From assembly GCA_030035585.1 (NCBI GenBank), contig CM057482.1:41769501-41833500 (forward strand): DNA of 64,000 nt, given 5' to 3'. The translations under genes and the position numbers were made by a program. This document shows, in pieces, positions 46,301-58,310 of this stretch. The first letter of the stretch is position 1. The number at the start of each line of letters is the position of its first letter. The notes beneath the pieces were generated by a model. It was given only the letters and a program-made list of their open reading frames with translations, was not told the DNA's origin and did no database searches. Source of the DNA: Dugong dugon. Lineage: Eukaryota > Chordata > Mammalia > Sirenia > Dugongidae.

Positions 46301-47133
46301 TGGTGAAGGATAAGACAGTACACAATAGTGGGGAAGCCGGTACAGTTTGTTCAGGATAAGGTCATGGATGCAGCATGGACAAATCCAGTCTCCCTTAGGG
46401 ACTGAATTACTCAGCTGAGGGCTGTGGGCACTATGGTCTCAGGGAACATCTAGCTCTATTGGCATAACATAGTTTATAAAGAAAATGGTCTACATTCTAC
46501 TTTGGTGAGTATCGTCTGGGGTCTTAAAAGCCTGTGAGTGGTCATCTAAGATACTCCACTGATCTCACCCCTTTAAGAGCAAGCGAAAATGAAGAAAATT
46601 AAAGACACAAGAGAAAGATTAGTCCAAAGGACTAATAGATCACAACTACCATGGCCTCCTCCAGACTGAGTCCAGTACAACTAGATGGTGCCCAGCTACC
46701 ACCACCGACTGCTCTGACAGGGATCACAATAGAGGATCCAGACAGAGCTGGAGGAAAATGTAGAACAAAATTCTAACTCACAAAAAAAGACCAGACTTAC
46801 TGGCCTGACAGAGACTGGAGAAACCCCAAGAGTATGGCCCCCGGACACCCTTTTAGCTCAGTAATGAAGTCACTCCAAAGGCTCATACTTTAGCCAAAGA
46901 TTAGACAGACCTATAGGACAAAAGGAGACTTAAGGGGCACACCAGCCCAGGGCAAGGACTAGAAGGCAGGAGGGGACAGGAAAGCTGGTAATAGGGAACC
47001 CAAGGTCAAGAAGAGAGAGTACTGACATGCTATGGGGTTGTTAACCAATATCATAAAACAGTGTATATAGTAACTTTAATGAGAATCTCGTTTGTTCTGT
47101 AAACCTTCATCTCAAGTACAATTAAAAAAAAAA
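43371..47133 (+). mobile_element. Older L1, 3' half, resumes after the nested insertion
   Basis: The sequence picks up at the same point of ORF2 where the 5' half stopped, after the young L1's poly(A). It includes the rest of ORF2, a 3' UTR and a final poly(A) tract at 47,122-47,134. Only one terminal block (around 47,020-47,120) is present, unlike in the younger copies. Confidence 0.92.
43373..46250 (+). pseudogene. L1 ORF2 reverse transcriptase region, older copy
   Basis: Continuation of the ORF2 begun at 34,067. The RT region is recognisable, but the catalytic FADD is FEDD here (44,542-44,553), and the upstream GTRQGCP-type motif is [10 protein letters not shown]. Many stops and shifts; the C-terminal parts ([20 protein letters not shown] and others) remain. 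Inactive. Confidence 0.9.
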
Positions 47134-50115
47134 ATGAAGTCATCAAAAATCTTGACAAACACTATTTAGAACATGATCCTATATTAATGAGATAATATTA
47201 AATGGGAACAAAAGTAGGTTATCTAACCATGTACAGTATAATTTCAAACATACACACACATACAAGTTTACAAAAAAAAAAAATACTAGAAGGAAATGCA
47301 CCCATTTTTACACAATAGCTGTAGGGTAATGGGAAAACATTTTTTACATTATTTTTCCATAGTTACATTTTGTAAACTTTTCTCTTGAACAAGAATCACC
47401 TTAAATGTTTCCCCATAATTATAGTTTTAAATAGCTCTAAAAAACAGACCATGCTTTTAAAAATCACATTTATTCAAAAGAAAATAATTATTCCAAACGA
47501 AGACTTTCCTGTTTAGTTGCTATAATCCAAAATCATTTAGTCAATCTGCCATGGAAGGACTAATGTTAGGGAAGATACATTTAAAAAAAAAAAAAAAAAA
47601 AAAACTGATTTGTGCTCCGTTTAATGAGGACCAAAAGTGGTGAATGTGATAGTCCACTGGCAAAGTAAAACTTTACCTGTTGTTATTATTATCCATTTGC
47701 TGTAAGTGGAGACTCTAAAGTATATCTCCATGTGTTCTTAAACTAACCTGACTTACATATTTATTATGCTTTCTGGTTAAATTACCCACCTCATTTTTAT
47801 TAATTCTAATAGGTTTTCCTATATTCATAGGAAGTATTAAAGAAAATGACATCCCATTTCAGTTTTAGATTAGTTTCTTTTCAGGTTGCAACAGGGACTT
47901 TAATGAATGAAAAAGAAATACAAGGATAGAGAAGACCTTTTTCTGCATGCCTTGAGCCCTGACACAATTGCTTTGGAAAATGTGTTTCACTTTGTTACTT
48001 CCCTTCCTGCTTTAGACTCACACTCAGGCCAAAGGTCACACATTTTTTCTGTCCAAACTGCTCTTCTGAAGTGAGGTGCTATTTAGAAGAAGAAACTAAT
48101 GAGAAGACGTTTGACAGGGAAAGCAATCATCCCGGACATGGAAACCCCACCAGCAAGCAGGAGTCTTGCTAATAGGAAGTACTTAGGGAAGTGGAAACAC
48201 GAGATTTGACCCTTTTCCACCACTAACTGTGATGATGCCCAATTCCAGCCCATCGGCACAGATGGCTAGACTGTCACATTAGGGTGAATAAGAGAACCGG
48301 GGACAATCCGAAGTGTTTCACATCTTTTTCAACCTGATGATTACATAAGTGATACTTGTTAATAGGTGCTCCCATCCATCCAGCATGTACTTTAACATAC
48401 ACATTTATTTCGTTTCGCCAAATATTACAACTAAGAACTAGCCACCTAAATATCAGTGAGTTATAGAATTCTTTGATATAATCTTGACATATTCTATAAT
48501 GATGCTGATACAAGGGGAAAAAAATAACAGCAATCATTAGGAGTAAACCAAACTGGCTAAGAACAGTTGCAGGCTCTTGGTGGGATTAAGTAAGAAAAGG
48601 GACTATATGTACTTAAAAATTGAACATAGCTTCATGGAAAATGGCAGATACCTGGGAAAGGACATAGAGCAGCAAATCCTTAGGGATCCAAAATAGGATC
48701 AATGAAATTCCTTGGTTCTACATTTTTAAAACCCTATGAGGAAAGGGGATAGACAGATGGTTCTTAAAGCATAGGCTAAACTTTTTTGTTCTTTTTTCGT
48801 CTAGGGACAAAAAACTACACTTGCCCTTCATTTACCCTCACTAAATCTATAAATAGAATTATCCATGCCTTTTACTAAAGTACAACTGTTACTAAATATG
48901 GCAATCTTTAAATTTCCATTTCTTGAATACTATCCTAATTTCTAATACATTAAAAAAAATCAATTCATTGGATGTTGTTTCTCAACTGATTTGAACAGAG
49001 TATAAGAAAACCACTTGGTGAGTAAAGGCTTTTGCAATAATAATGAAGAATATTTGCTTGGTAACTATCTTGATGTGTCTATGTGTATGTTTTACTTAAG
49101 CAAGATTATAGAAATGTATAATAACTTTCTAGTCAGTCAGTATGATTTACTGAGATGCTTCTTTTTACAAGCTGTGATAACTGACAACATCAGAATATAT
49201 AGGACTGACTCCCTTTGAAATCCATTAACTCCTGGAGTTGGTGTGGAATTCAGAAAGATCCGTCTCTATTCATTTGGTCAGACCTACAGAATCCAACTCA
49301 AAAACAAAAATGGGTAAAAACTTGGAAATAAGTACCAGATCACTTTAGAGCAGGCAAAGATCTGCATATACCTTAAAAGTGTTAACAGGTTCTGCTGTAT
49401 TTTTCGTTAATGTCTGTATTCATGAGCTGCTACATTGACGAGTGCATTTGTTCAATATATAACCCTTTGCCCTGTGCTTATGTGTGGGTATTGTTTTTTG
49501 AATGGTATCTATATAGCCAGTTGACAACCCAGTCTCTCCTTCTCATGGTTTTATAATATTCAGAGAGATACTAATTTCATCAAAATCATTAACTCAGTTA
49601 AAACATTAATTCAGCAAGCTTTTATTAGGCACATGTTATGTAAAAGTACTTCTGGCAAATTAGTCTCTCGGATGACTTACTTGGTTATTTGACCAAACTC
49701 ACTTGAGGGATTTGTAAAAATATTTAAACTAAGTCTTTGTGTAGGAACAGCAATGCAATCGATATCTCAAAAGACCTAGATATTTAATGTCAAAGCACAT
49801 AATGATCTGGGAGTTTCATCCAGATGATCAAACAAGTTTCTTTCAGATGGTTTGTTGTCACGAAGGTAGCAAGCATAAGGTGTCAATAAATCAACTGTTG
49901 AGTGGGGATCTCGAAAGGAGACATTTGTTCCTGAACATACCATTGGTGACTGGGATGGGCACCATTAATACTTCTCTAATTTGATGTGCCCACTGACAAA
50001 TTGTACAACATACTCTAATAGGCTTGTACTGTCATATGGCAGGTGAAAGCTGCCTTCCATACTTAGTGTCATCAGCACAGAAGATTTCTGCTATGTAATA
50101 AACCATGCATAATAT
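47134..50115. other. Mostly unique sequence between the L1s; A-run at 47,583-47,604
   Basis: AT-rich, with a run of about 22 A at 47,583 that might be the tail of an unrecognised retroposed sequence. A weak L2-like string (TTCAGCAAGCTTTTATTAGG) lies at about 49,610. No gene supported. Confidence 0.5.
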
Positions 50116-50130
50116 AAAATACACAGTCTT
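50116..50130. repeat. Target-site duplication, left copy
   Basis: AAAATACACAGTCTT matches AAAATACATACTCTT on the far side of the minus-strand L1 at 13 of 15 positions. Confidence 0.85.
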
Positions 50131-50159
50131 TATTTTTTTTCTTTTTTTTTTTTCTTATT

Positions 50160-50512
50160 GTACTTCAGGTAAAGGCTTACAGAACAAATAGTTTCTCATG
50201 AAACAGTAATACACATATTGTTTTATGACATTGGTAAACAATTCCACAACATGTCAACACTCTAACATCTCAACGTTGTTTTTTTGTTTTTGTTTTTGTT
50301 TTTGTTTTTTTGGTGAAAATACACATAGCCAAAGATACACCATTTGAAAAATTTCTATGTGCACAGTTCAGTGACATTGACTACGCTCTTCCAGTTGTGC
50401 TGTTATTCTCACTTAAGATGAAGGCTTACAGAACAAAATAGTTTCTCATTTAACAGTTACTACAAATGTTGCCCTGTGATAATGGTTAACAATCTCACAA
50501 CACATCAATAAT
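50160..50512 (-). repeat. Duplicated terminal block in the 3' UTR of the minus-strand L1
   Basis: Two copies of the L1 end block, at 50,160-50,260 and 50,409-50,512, with about 150 bp between them, including a (GTTTTT)n tract at 50,278-50,310. The same arrangement is in the plus-strand young L1. Confidence 0.8.
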
Positions 50513-51299
50513 ATCCTTACTCAACCTTGGGTTCCCTATCACCAGCTTCCTTGTCCCCTTCTACCTTCTGGCCCTTGTTACTGGACTGCTGTACCTCGTT
50601 AGTCTCATTTGGTTTTACGGGGCTGTCCACTCCCAGGCTGAACGGTGAACCTCAGAGATAACTTCACCACTGAGCTAAAAGGGTGTCTGGGGGCCGTACT
50701 CTTGGGGTTTCTCCAGTCTCCCTTAGGCCAGTAAATATAGTCTTTTATTGTGAGTTAGAATTATGTTCTACATCCTTCTCCAGCTCTGTCCAGAACCCTC
50801 TGTTGTGATCCTGGTCAGAGCAGTCAGTGGTGGTAGCTGGGCACCATCGAGCTGTACTGGACTCAGTCCGGTGGAGGCCTTGGTAGCTGTGGACAATTAG
50901 ACCTTTGGACTAATCTTTTCCTTGTATCCTGTTCTCTTCATTCTCCCTTGTTCCCAAAGGGATGAGACCAGTGGAGTATCTTGGATGGCTGCTCACAGGC
51001 TTTTAAGACCCCAGACACTACTCACCAAGGTAGAATGTAGAACATTGTCTTTATAAGCTGTGTTATGCCAATTGAGCGAGATGTTCCCCGAGACCATGGT
51101 CCCCACAGCCCTCCGCCCAGCAATTCAGTCCCTCAGGGAGTTTGGATGTGTCTATGGGGCTTCCATGACCTTTCCTTGTACAAGTTGTGCTAGTTTCCCC
51201 TGTACTGTGTACTGTCTCACCCTTCACCCCCCACCCCTCCCATCCCTGGTAACCAACAAAGATTGTTACATTTTGTGTGTGGAATTTATCATGGGTTTT

Positions 51300-54200
51300 T
51301 GCAGTAGAGGTCTCATACAATATTTGTCCTTTTGTGATTGACTTATTTCACTCAGCATAATGTCCTCCAGTTTCATCTATGTTATGAGATGCTTCACAGA
51401 TTCATTGTTGTTCTTTCTCGTTGCATAGTACTCCCTTGTGTGTATGTACCATAGTTTGTTTATCCATTCAACTGTTGATGGGCATCTAGGTTGTTTCCAT
51501 CGTTTTGCTATTGTGAACAATGCTGCCATGAACATAGGTGTGCATATGTCTATTTGAGTGACGACTCTTATTTCTCTAGGATATATTCCTAGGAGTGGGA
51601 TTTCTGGATCGAATGGTATGTCTATTTCTAGCTTTCTGAGGAAGCACCATATCATTTTCCAAAATAGTTGTATCATTTTGCATTCCCACCAGCAGTGCAT
51701 AAGAGTTCCGATCTCCCTGCAGCCCCTCCAACATTTGTTATTTCCAGTGTTTTTGATTCGTGCCAGTAATGCCAGGGTGAGATGGTATCTCATTTTGGTT
51801 TTCATTTGCATTTCTCTAATGGCTAGTGATCACGAGCATTTCCTCATGTGTCTGTTGGCCATTTGAATGTCTTCTTTGGTGAAGTGTCTGTTCATTTCCT
51901 TTGCCCAATTTTTAATAGGATTATTTGTCTTTTTGTTGTAGAGGTGTTGGATTTTCTTGTAGATTATAGAGATTAGAACTTATCTGACTTGTACTGTCAA
52001 AAAAATTTTTCCCAGTCTGTAAGTTCTCTTTTGACTCTTTTGGTGAAGTCTTTTGAAGAGCATAGGTGTTTGATTTTTAGAAGATCCCACTTATCTAGCT
52101 TATCTGTTGGGGTTTGTGTGTTGATGGTTATGGTTTGTATCCTGTTAATGCTGTGTATTAAGGCCTGTAGTGTTGGTCCTATTTTTTCTTGTATGAAATT
52201 TATAGTTTTAGGCTTTATATTCAGGTCTTTGATCCATTTTGAAGTAGTTTTTATATACAGTGTGAGGTATGGGTCCTGTTTCATTTTTTTGCAGATGGAT
52301 ATGCAGTTTTGCCAGCACCATTTGTTCAAAAGACTGTCTTTTCCACATTTGATGGACATTGGGCCCTTGTCGAGGATCAGTTGACCGTAGGTGGATTTAT
52401 TTACATCTGGGTTCTCATTTCTGTTCCATTGGTCAATGTCTCTGTCATTGTACCAGTACCAGGCTGTTTTGACTACTGTAGCTGTATAGTAGGTTCTGAA
52501 GTCAGGTAGTGTGAGTCCTCCAACTTTATTCTTCTTCTTCAGTAGTGCTTTACTGATTCGGGGCTTCTTCCCTTTCCATTTAAAGTTAATGATTAGTTTT
52601 GCCATCTCTTTGAACAATGCTGTTGGTATTTGGATCGGGATTGTGTTATATTCGTAAATTGCTTTGGGTAGAACTGTCATTTTCACAATGTTGACTCTGC
52701 CTATCCATGAGCATGGTATGTTTTTCCAATTATGTAGATCTCTTTGGGTTTCATGCAGTAGTGTTTTGTAGTTTTCTTTGTATAGGTCTTTTACATCCCT
52801 GGTCAGATTTATTCCTAAGTATTTTAACATTTTAGGGGCTATTGAAAATGGTATTGTTTTCCTGATTTCCTTTTCATCGTTCTCCTTATTGGTGTATAGG
52901 AATCCAACTAATTTTTGAATGTTTATCTTGTATCCTGCTACTCTGCTGAATCTGTCTATTAGTTCCAGTCGATTTCTCGTGGAGTCTTTAGGGTTTTTCA
53001 TGTATAGCATCATATCATCTGCAAACAGGGACAGTTTAACTTTTTCATTACCAATTTGGATGCCCTTTATTTCTTTTTCTTGCCTTATTGCTCTAGCTAG
53101 AACTTCCAGCACAATGTTCAATAGGAGTGGTGATAAAGGGCATCCTTGTCTTGTTCCTGTTTTCAAGGCAAATGTTTTCAGCCTCTCTCCATTAAGAATG
53201 ATGTTGGCCATTGGTTTTGCATAAATGCCCTTTATTATGTTGAGAAATTCCCCTTCTATACCTATTTGATTGAGAGTTTTTATCAGGAATGAGTGTTGGA
53301 CTTTGTCAAATGCCTTTTCTGTGTCAATTGAGATGATCATGTGATTCTTTTCTTTCCTTTTATTTATGTGGTGGACTATGTTGATTGATTTTCTAATGTT
53401 GAACCATCCTTGCGTACCTGGTATGAATCCTACTTGGTCGTGGTATATTATTTTTTGATATGATGATGAATTCTATTGGCTAGAATTTTGTTCAGAATTT
53501 TTGCATCTTTATTCATGAGAGATATTGGTCTATAATTTTCTTTTTTTTGATGCCTTTGCCTGGTTTTGGTATCAGCATTATGCTGCCTTCATAGAATGAA
53601 TTTGGAAGTGTTGATTCCTCTTCTATTCTCTGAAATAGCTTGAGTAGTACTGGTACAAGCTCTTCTGTAAATGTTTTGTAGAATTCTACAGTGAAGCCAT
53701 CTGGGCCAGGGATTTTTTTAGTTGGGAGTTTTTTTATTACCTTTTCAATCTCTTCTCTTGTTATGGGTCTGTTCATATTTTCAACATCACTTTGTTGTAG
53801 TTTGGGTAGGCCGTGTGTTTCTAGAAATTTATCCATTTCCTCTAGGTTTTCAAATATGTTGGAGTATAGTTTTTCATAACATTCTGTTATACTCCTCTTT
53901 ATTTCAGTTGGGTCTGTTATAATGTCCCCCATTTCACTTCTTATTTGGGTTATTTGTGTCCTCTCCTGTTTTTCTTTTGTCAGTCTGGCCAGTGGTTTGT
54001 CAATTTTGTTGATTCTTCAAAGAACCAACTTTTGATTTTGTTGATTCTTTCTATTGTTTTTCTGTTCTCTATTTCATTTGTTTCTGCTCTGATCTTTACT
54101 ATTTCCTTTCTTCTGGTGGTTGTGGGCGTTTTTTGTTGTTGTGTTTCTATTTGTTTGAGTTCTGTAGTTAATGTTTTGTCCCTTTCTTCTTTTTTGATAT

Positions 54201-55082
54201 GTGCATCTATTGCTATAAATTGTCCTCTGAAGACTGTCTTTGCTGTGTCCCAAAGATTTTGGTATGATGTATTTTCATTCTCATTTGAGTGTAGGAATTT
54301 TTGGATTCCATGTCTGATTTCCTCCACTACCCAGTGATGTAGCTGATTTTTTTTCCTTGCTCTTCCTATTGTTAATTTCTACCTTGATGGCATTGTGGTC
54401 AGAGAAGATACTTTGAATTATCTCAACATTTTGGATCTTGTTGAAGATTGCTCTGTGGCCTAAGATGTGGTCTATTCTGGAGAACGTTCCATGTGCATTG
54501 GAAAAGAATGTGTACTTTGCAGCTGTTGGATGGAGTGTTCTATATATGTTTATGACCTCAAGTTGGCTGATTGTGCCCTTTAGGTCTTCTGTATCTTTGT
54601 TGAGTTTCTTCTTAGTTGTTCTATCCTTTACTGAGAGTGGTGTGTTGAAGTCTCCTGCTATTATTGTGGAAGTGTCAGTTTCTCTTTTCAGTGTTGTTAG
54701 AGTTTGTTTTATGTATTTTGGAGCCCTGTCATTGGGTGCATAGATGTTTATTATGGTTATGTCTTCATGATGGATCATCCCCTGAATCATTATATAGTGT
54801 CCTTCTTTGTCTTTTATGTTAGATTTTGTTTTAAAGTCTATTTTATCTGAGATTATAATTGCCACTCCTGCTCTTTTTTGGTAGTTGTTAGCTTGATATA
54901 TTTTTTTCCAACCTTTGACTTTTAATAAATTCACGTATTTGTTTCTAAGGTGTGTCTCTTGTAGACAGCATATTGATGGATCCTGTTTTCTTATCCATTT
55001 TGTCACTCTCCGTCTCTATGAGTGCACTGAGTCCATTTACATTCAGTGTAATTATTGATAGATGTGAGTTTGTTGCTGTCAT
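51300..55082 (-). pseudogene. L1 ORF2, minus-strand copy
   Basis: Starts with ATG at 55,082. A 2-bp loss within about the first 25 codons shifts the frame, after which the endonuclease reads through to 54,281 with QETHL, GDFNTPLS, RIDHILGH and SDHNAIKV. A deletion and shifts follow (near 54,345, 53,940 and 53,500). The RT block 53,340-51,997 is open for 447 codons and contains [24 protein letters not shown] and catalytic FADD (53,025-53,014). The Cys/His region CWRGC ... HCWWEC is at about 51,740-51,680. Although its RT domain has the longest open stretch of the three copies, the complete ORF2 is broken. Confidence 0.93.
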
Positions 55083-55133
55083 TTTGTAGTGCTTTTTTTT
55101 TGTGGTGCTGAAGTTTTCTTTGTTCTTCTTACT

Positions 55134-55334
55134 CTATGGTGCTGAGTTACTTTTTTTTGTGGATTTTTTTTTTTTTTCCCATTTGTTTTGTTTTTGCTGA
55201 GACTTAATGTTTTTTCTCCTTTTTTTATGAGTATGTTTGTTAAGTTTCTTTGTGGTTACCATGAAGTTTACCCTTATCTTTCTAAGTTTGAAGCAGTCTA
55301 CCATTACTTGGTATTGCCTTGCCTTCCTCTCCAT
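55134..55334 (-). other. Inter-ORF lysine-rich mini-ORF (66 codons), minus-strand copy
   Basis: Starts MERKARQYQVMVDCFKLRKI, exactly as in the plus-strand young L1, then is lysine-rich with KKLNKHTHKK. The agreement across copies reflects at least shared ancestry. Confidence 0.45.
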
Positions 55335-55399
55335 TACAAGGTTCTAAACGTATGCCATTTATCCCCTCTTTTATTGTTTTGATATTGCTTTCATTTGCT

Positions 55400-56527
55400 G
55401 ATTAACTACTCTGCTTCCCTGTTGTATTTCTTTTGGTTTTGGATAGTCCTCGAGAGTTCATTTCCTAGATTGGTATCTGGCATGTACAATCCTGTTTCCT
55501 AGGTTCTGCCTGTGAGCTGAAGCTGTTTGTCCTCAGATTGAAGAACTCCCTTTAATAATTCTTGTAAGTTTGGTTTGACTTTTACATAGTCCCTTAATTT
55601 CTGTTTATCTGGAAATGACCTAATTTCACCATCAAATTTAAATGAGAGTTTTGCAGGATATATTATTCTTGGCTCATAATTTTTTTCTTTCAAGATTTGA
55701 TAAATGTCATCTCATTGCCTTCTTGCCTGCACGGTTTCTGCCAAATAATCTGAGCTTAGTCTTAGTGTTTCTCCTCCGTATGTGACTTCTTGTTTTTCAC
55801 GAGCTGCTCTCATGATTTTTTGTTTATCTTTGGTTTTGGTGAGTGAGATTATGATATGCCTTGGTGATTTTCTTTTGGGGTCTCTCCTATATGGTGTTCG
55901 TTGATCTCTTGGATGGCCAGCTTTTCATCTTTCATGATATTGGGGAAGTTTTCTGTCAGCAGTTCCTCAGTGATCCTCTCTGTGTTTTCTGTTTTCTCCC
56001 TCTGTTTTGGAATTCCAATCACTCGAAAATTTTTGCTTTGGATTGTATCCCACGTAACTCTCAGGGTCTCTTCATTTTTCTTTGTGTTCTTTTTTCTGAG
56101 TTTTCCTGAAACAGAGTGGTATCCAAGTGTTTGTCTTCAATTCAACTGATCCTGTCTTCCACCATTTCAAATCTGCTTCTCAGCCCTTCTATGACACCGT
56201 CCATTTCTGAAATCTTGTTGTTTATCTTTTGGATTTCTAATTGTTGTCTTTGTATAACTTCTAGTTGTGAATTTATTCTGGCTTTTTGTTCCTGAATTAT
56301 TTTCCTGAATTCTTCCAATTTTTTGTCTGTATTTTCCATGAATTTGTCTATTTTTTCCTCATGTTTGTCATCTTTTTGCCTCAGCTTTTGGGGAATTCTG
56401 AGTATTAGAGATTTCAATTCCCTATCAGGTAGTTCTAGTGCATTTTCTTCCCCTGGACACCTACTGGAACCATCCTGTCCTGTTTTTGTAGATGTTTTGA
56501 TATTGTCTGCTGTCTTCGGGGGATTCA
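55400..56527 (-). pseudogene. L1 ORF1, minus-strand copy, broken
   Basis: The start codon is lost (the expected ATG reads ATC near 56,520), and about 25 bp is missing near the beginning. A readable N-terminal piece spans 56,417-56,142 (KHEEKIDKFMENTDKKLEEF) and a C-terminal piece 55,693-55,499 (PRIIYPAKLSFKFDGEIRSF). A 2-bp gain near 56,090, the same 1-bp loss as in the plus-strand young L1 (near 55,910), and two nonsense changes disable it. Confidence 0.9.
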
Positions 56528-57114
56528 GTAGTTATTTTTCTCGTTTATTGATTGTAGATTTGTTTTTCCCCCTTTTGTTTTTAGAATTTGACTGTGTCTG
56601 AGCAGGCAGACTGTGTGTTCTTTGTTGTTTGCTCGTCTGTGGGCACAATACTTTTAGCCTCCTTCTCCAATTGGCAGGACAGTCACTCAGATATGGTACA
56701 GCAGGGCAGGTATAGCTGAAGAGGAGTTACTGGGATGGGTTTTTTTTGGCACTTACTACAACCACCAGGGCGGGTCAATAAGCAGTGCATGGCAGGTTCC
56801 AGTAGGCCTTTCCTGTGCTGCTTGGTGGTGTGATGTCAAGCACACGGTGCAGGTAGGCAGGATGCAGTGGGGAGATTGTTATGTGTGGACTAAGATGGAT
56901 ATGGGAGAGAGGAGAGAGGAACAGGAGCCAAAAACATAAATACAAACAAAAAAGAATGCTAGGGGTGCTTTCCGTTGGAGTGGAGACATCAGAGACTATG
57001 AAATGGAGAAAAACAGAAAGGGGAAGAGGAAGAAAACAAAAGAAAAGAATGAATAAATAAAAATCAGAAAGGTTAAAGAACCGCAAAGTTCCCAGGGATC
57101 TCACCAGTGCAGCT

Positions 57115-57804
57115 ATGAAGTCCAGGACAGTTGCTCTCAGATGTTGCAGTACAGCCTGGCAAGAAGGCACAGAGGCACACAGCGCCAGGCACTCAGGGAA
57201 CAGAAAGAGAAGGAAGATACAGAGAGATGAGAAACCAAGCAATGAAGAAAGAGAAAAGGGGAAAAAGAGGGAAAAGAAAAGAAAACAAATCAAAAAAGAA
57301 AAGGAACAAGAGAGGCCCCCCAAAAAACAGAAAAAAATAAAACCAACAAAAAAAGAAATGCCTTCAGGCATCCCTCTGCACATCAGCACAAGTCGAGGGG
57401 GATGTCTCCCTGCCACGCTGCACCACCTGGCCAGAAAGAGCCCCCATCTCAAGAAAAGGAAAGAAAACAAACAAACAACTCAAAACAAACAAATGAACAA
57501 AAGCCCCGGGATCCAACCAGTGCAGCCGCCCAGACCAGGAAGCAGCCCCACACTTGAAAGGGAGCTCCACAGCCCCTTAGGAAGAAGCAAAAGTGGTGCA
57601 CGGAGCCAGGTACTTGAGCAAAAGGAGGGGGAGGTGGTGAGAGGCAAGGAAAAAATCAAAAGAAGCAGAAAAAAAAGCAACTCTAGCAGCCAACAAATGG
57701 CGATCAGAGAGCCAGCCAGTGCGGGCTGGTGGAATTCAAGTAGCTGGAGTTTCTCGGACAATAGACTGTGTCCACGGAAAGCAGAGGGGTCCGAGTGTGG
57801 GTGA
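57115..57804 (+). other. Antisense ORF in the minus-strand L1 5' UTR (229 codons)
   Basis: Antisense to the L1, highly basic (Lys/Arg/Glu/Gln-rich), with an acidic-basic middle. It overlaps the next antisense frame by 37 bp and corresponds in part to the 140-codon antisense frame of the plus-strand young L1. The simple composition advises caution. Confidence 0.35.
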
Positions 57805-58310
57805 AGAAGGGTAGGGAGTGGGAAAGTGTATATCACAAATTACTGGAGCTCTGCAGCCCCTCAGGAAGAAGCAAAGATGGCACACGGAGCCAGGTATTTG
57901 AGCGAAAGGAGGGGGAGGTGGTGAGAGGTAAGGAAGAAATCAAAAGAAGTGGAAAAAAGCAACACCAGCAGCCAACAAATGGCACTCAGAGAGCCGGCCC
58001 ATTCGGGCGTGTGGAATCCAAGCAGCCGGTGTTTCCCGGTCAAGAGATCGTGGCCACGGGAAGCAGAGGAGGCCGAGTTAGGGTGAAGAAGGGTGGGGGG
58101 TGGGAAAGCATATATCACAAATTTCCAGTTGTTTTGACTCCTGCTGGACCCTCCGTGAGGCTGCTTTCTCATACCGCCTGTTTGCTGGTCTCCGATAGGA
58201 GTCCAAGATGGCGAATCCGTGCTGCGTTAGCTGGTAGGGGACCTCTGCATGAATCTCTCCTCGCTCTCCATTCTCTGTCAGTTTTCTCACTCCATTTGGT
58301 GCTTGGCTGA
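57768..58310 (+). other. Antisense ORF in the minus-strand L1 5' UTR (180 codons)
   Basis: Ends 130 bp from the L1 5' end, as in the plus-strand young L1 (132 bp). The C-terminal end SDRSPRWRIRAALAGRGPLH, followed by ESLLALHSLSVFSLHLVLG, is nearly the same as in that copy. Position and orientation recall the antisense ORF0 known from primate L1, though the sequence shows no link to it. Confidence 0.45.

Noticed and set aside
47583-47604. Poly(A) tail of a processed pseudogene
   Set aside because: No upstream sequence recognised as a gene copy, and no convincing target duplication. It may be a simple A run.
57115-57804. A genuine 229-residue protein gene independent of L1
   Set aside because: It lies wholly inside the L1 5' UTR, and its composition follows the purine-rich strand of that UTR; kept only as an antisense ORF of unknown status.
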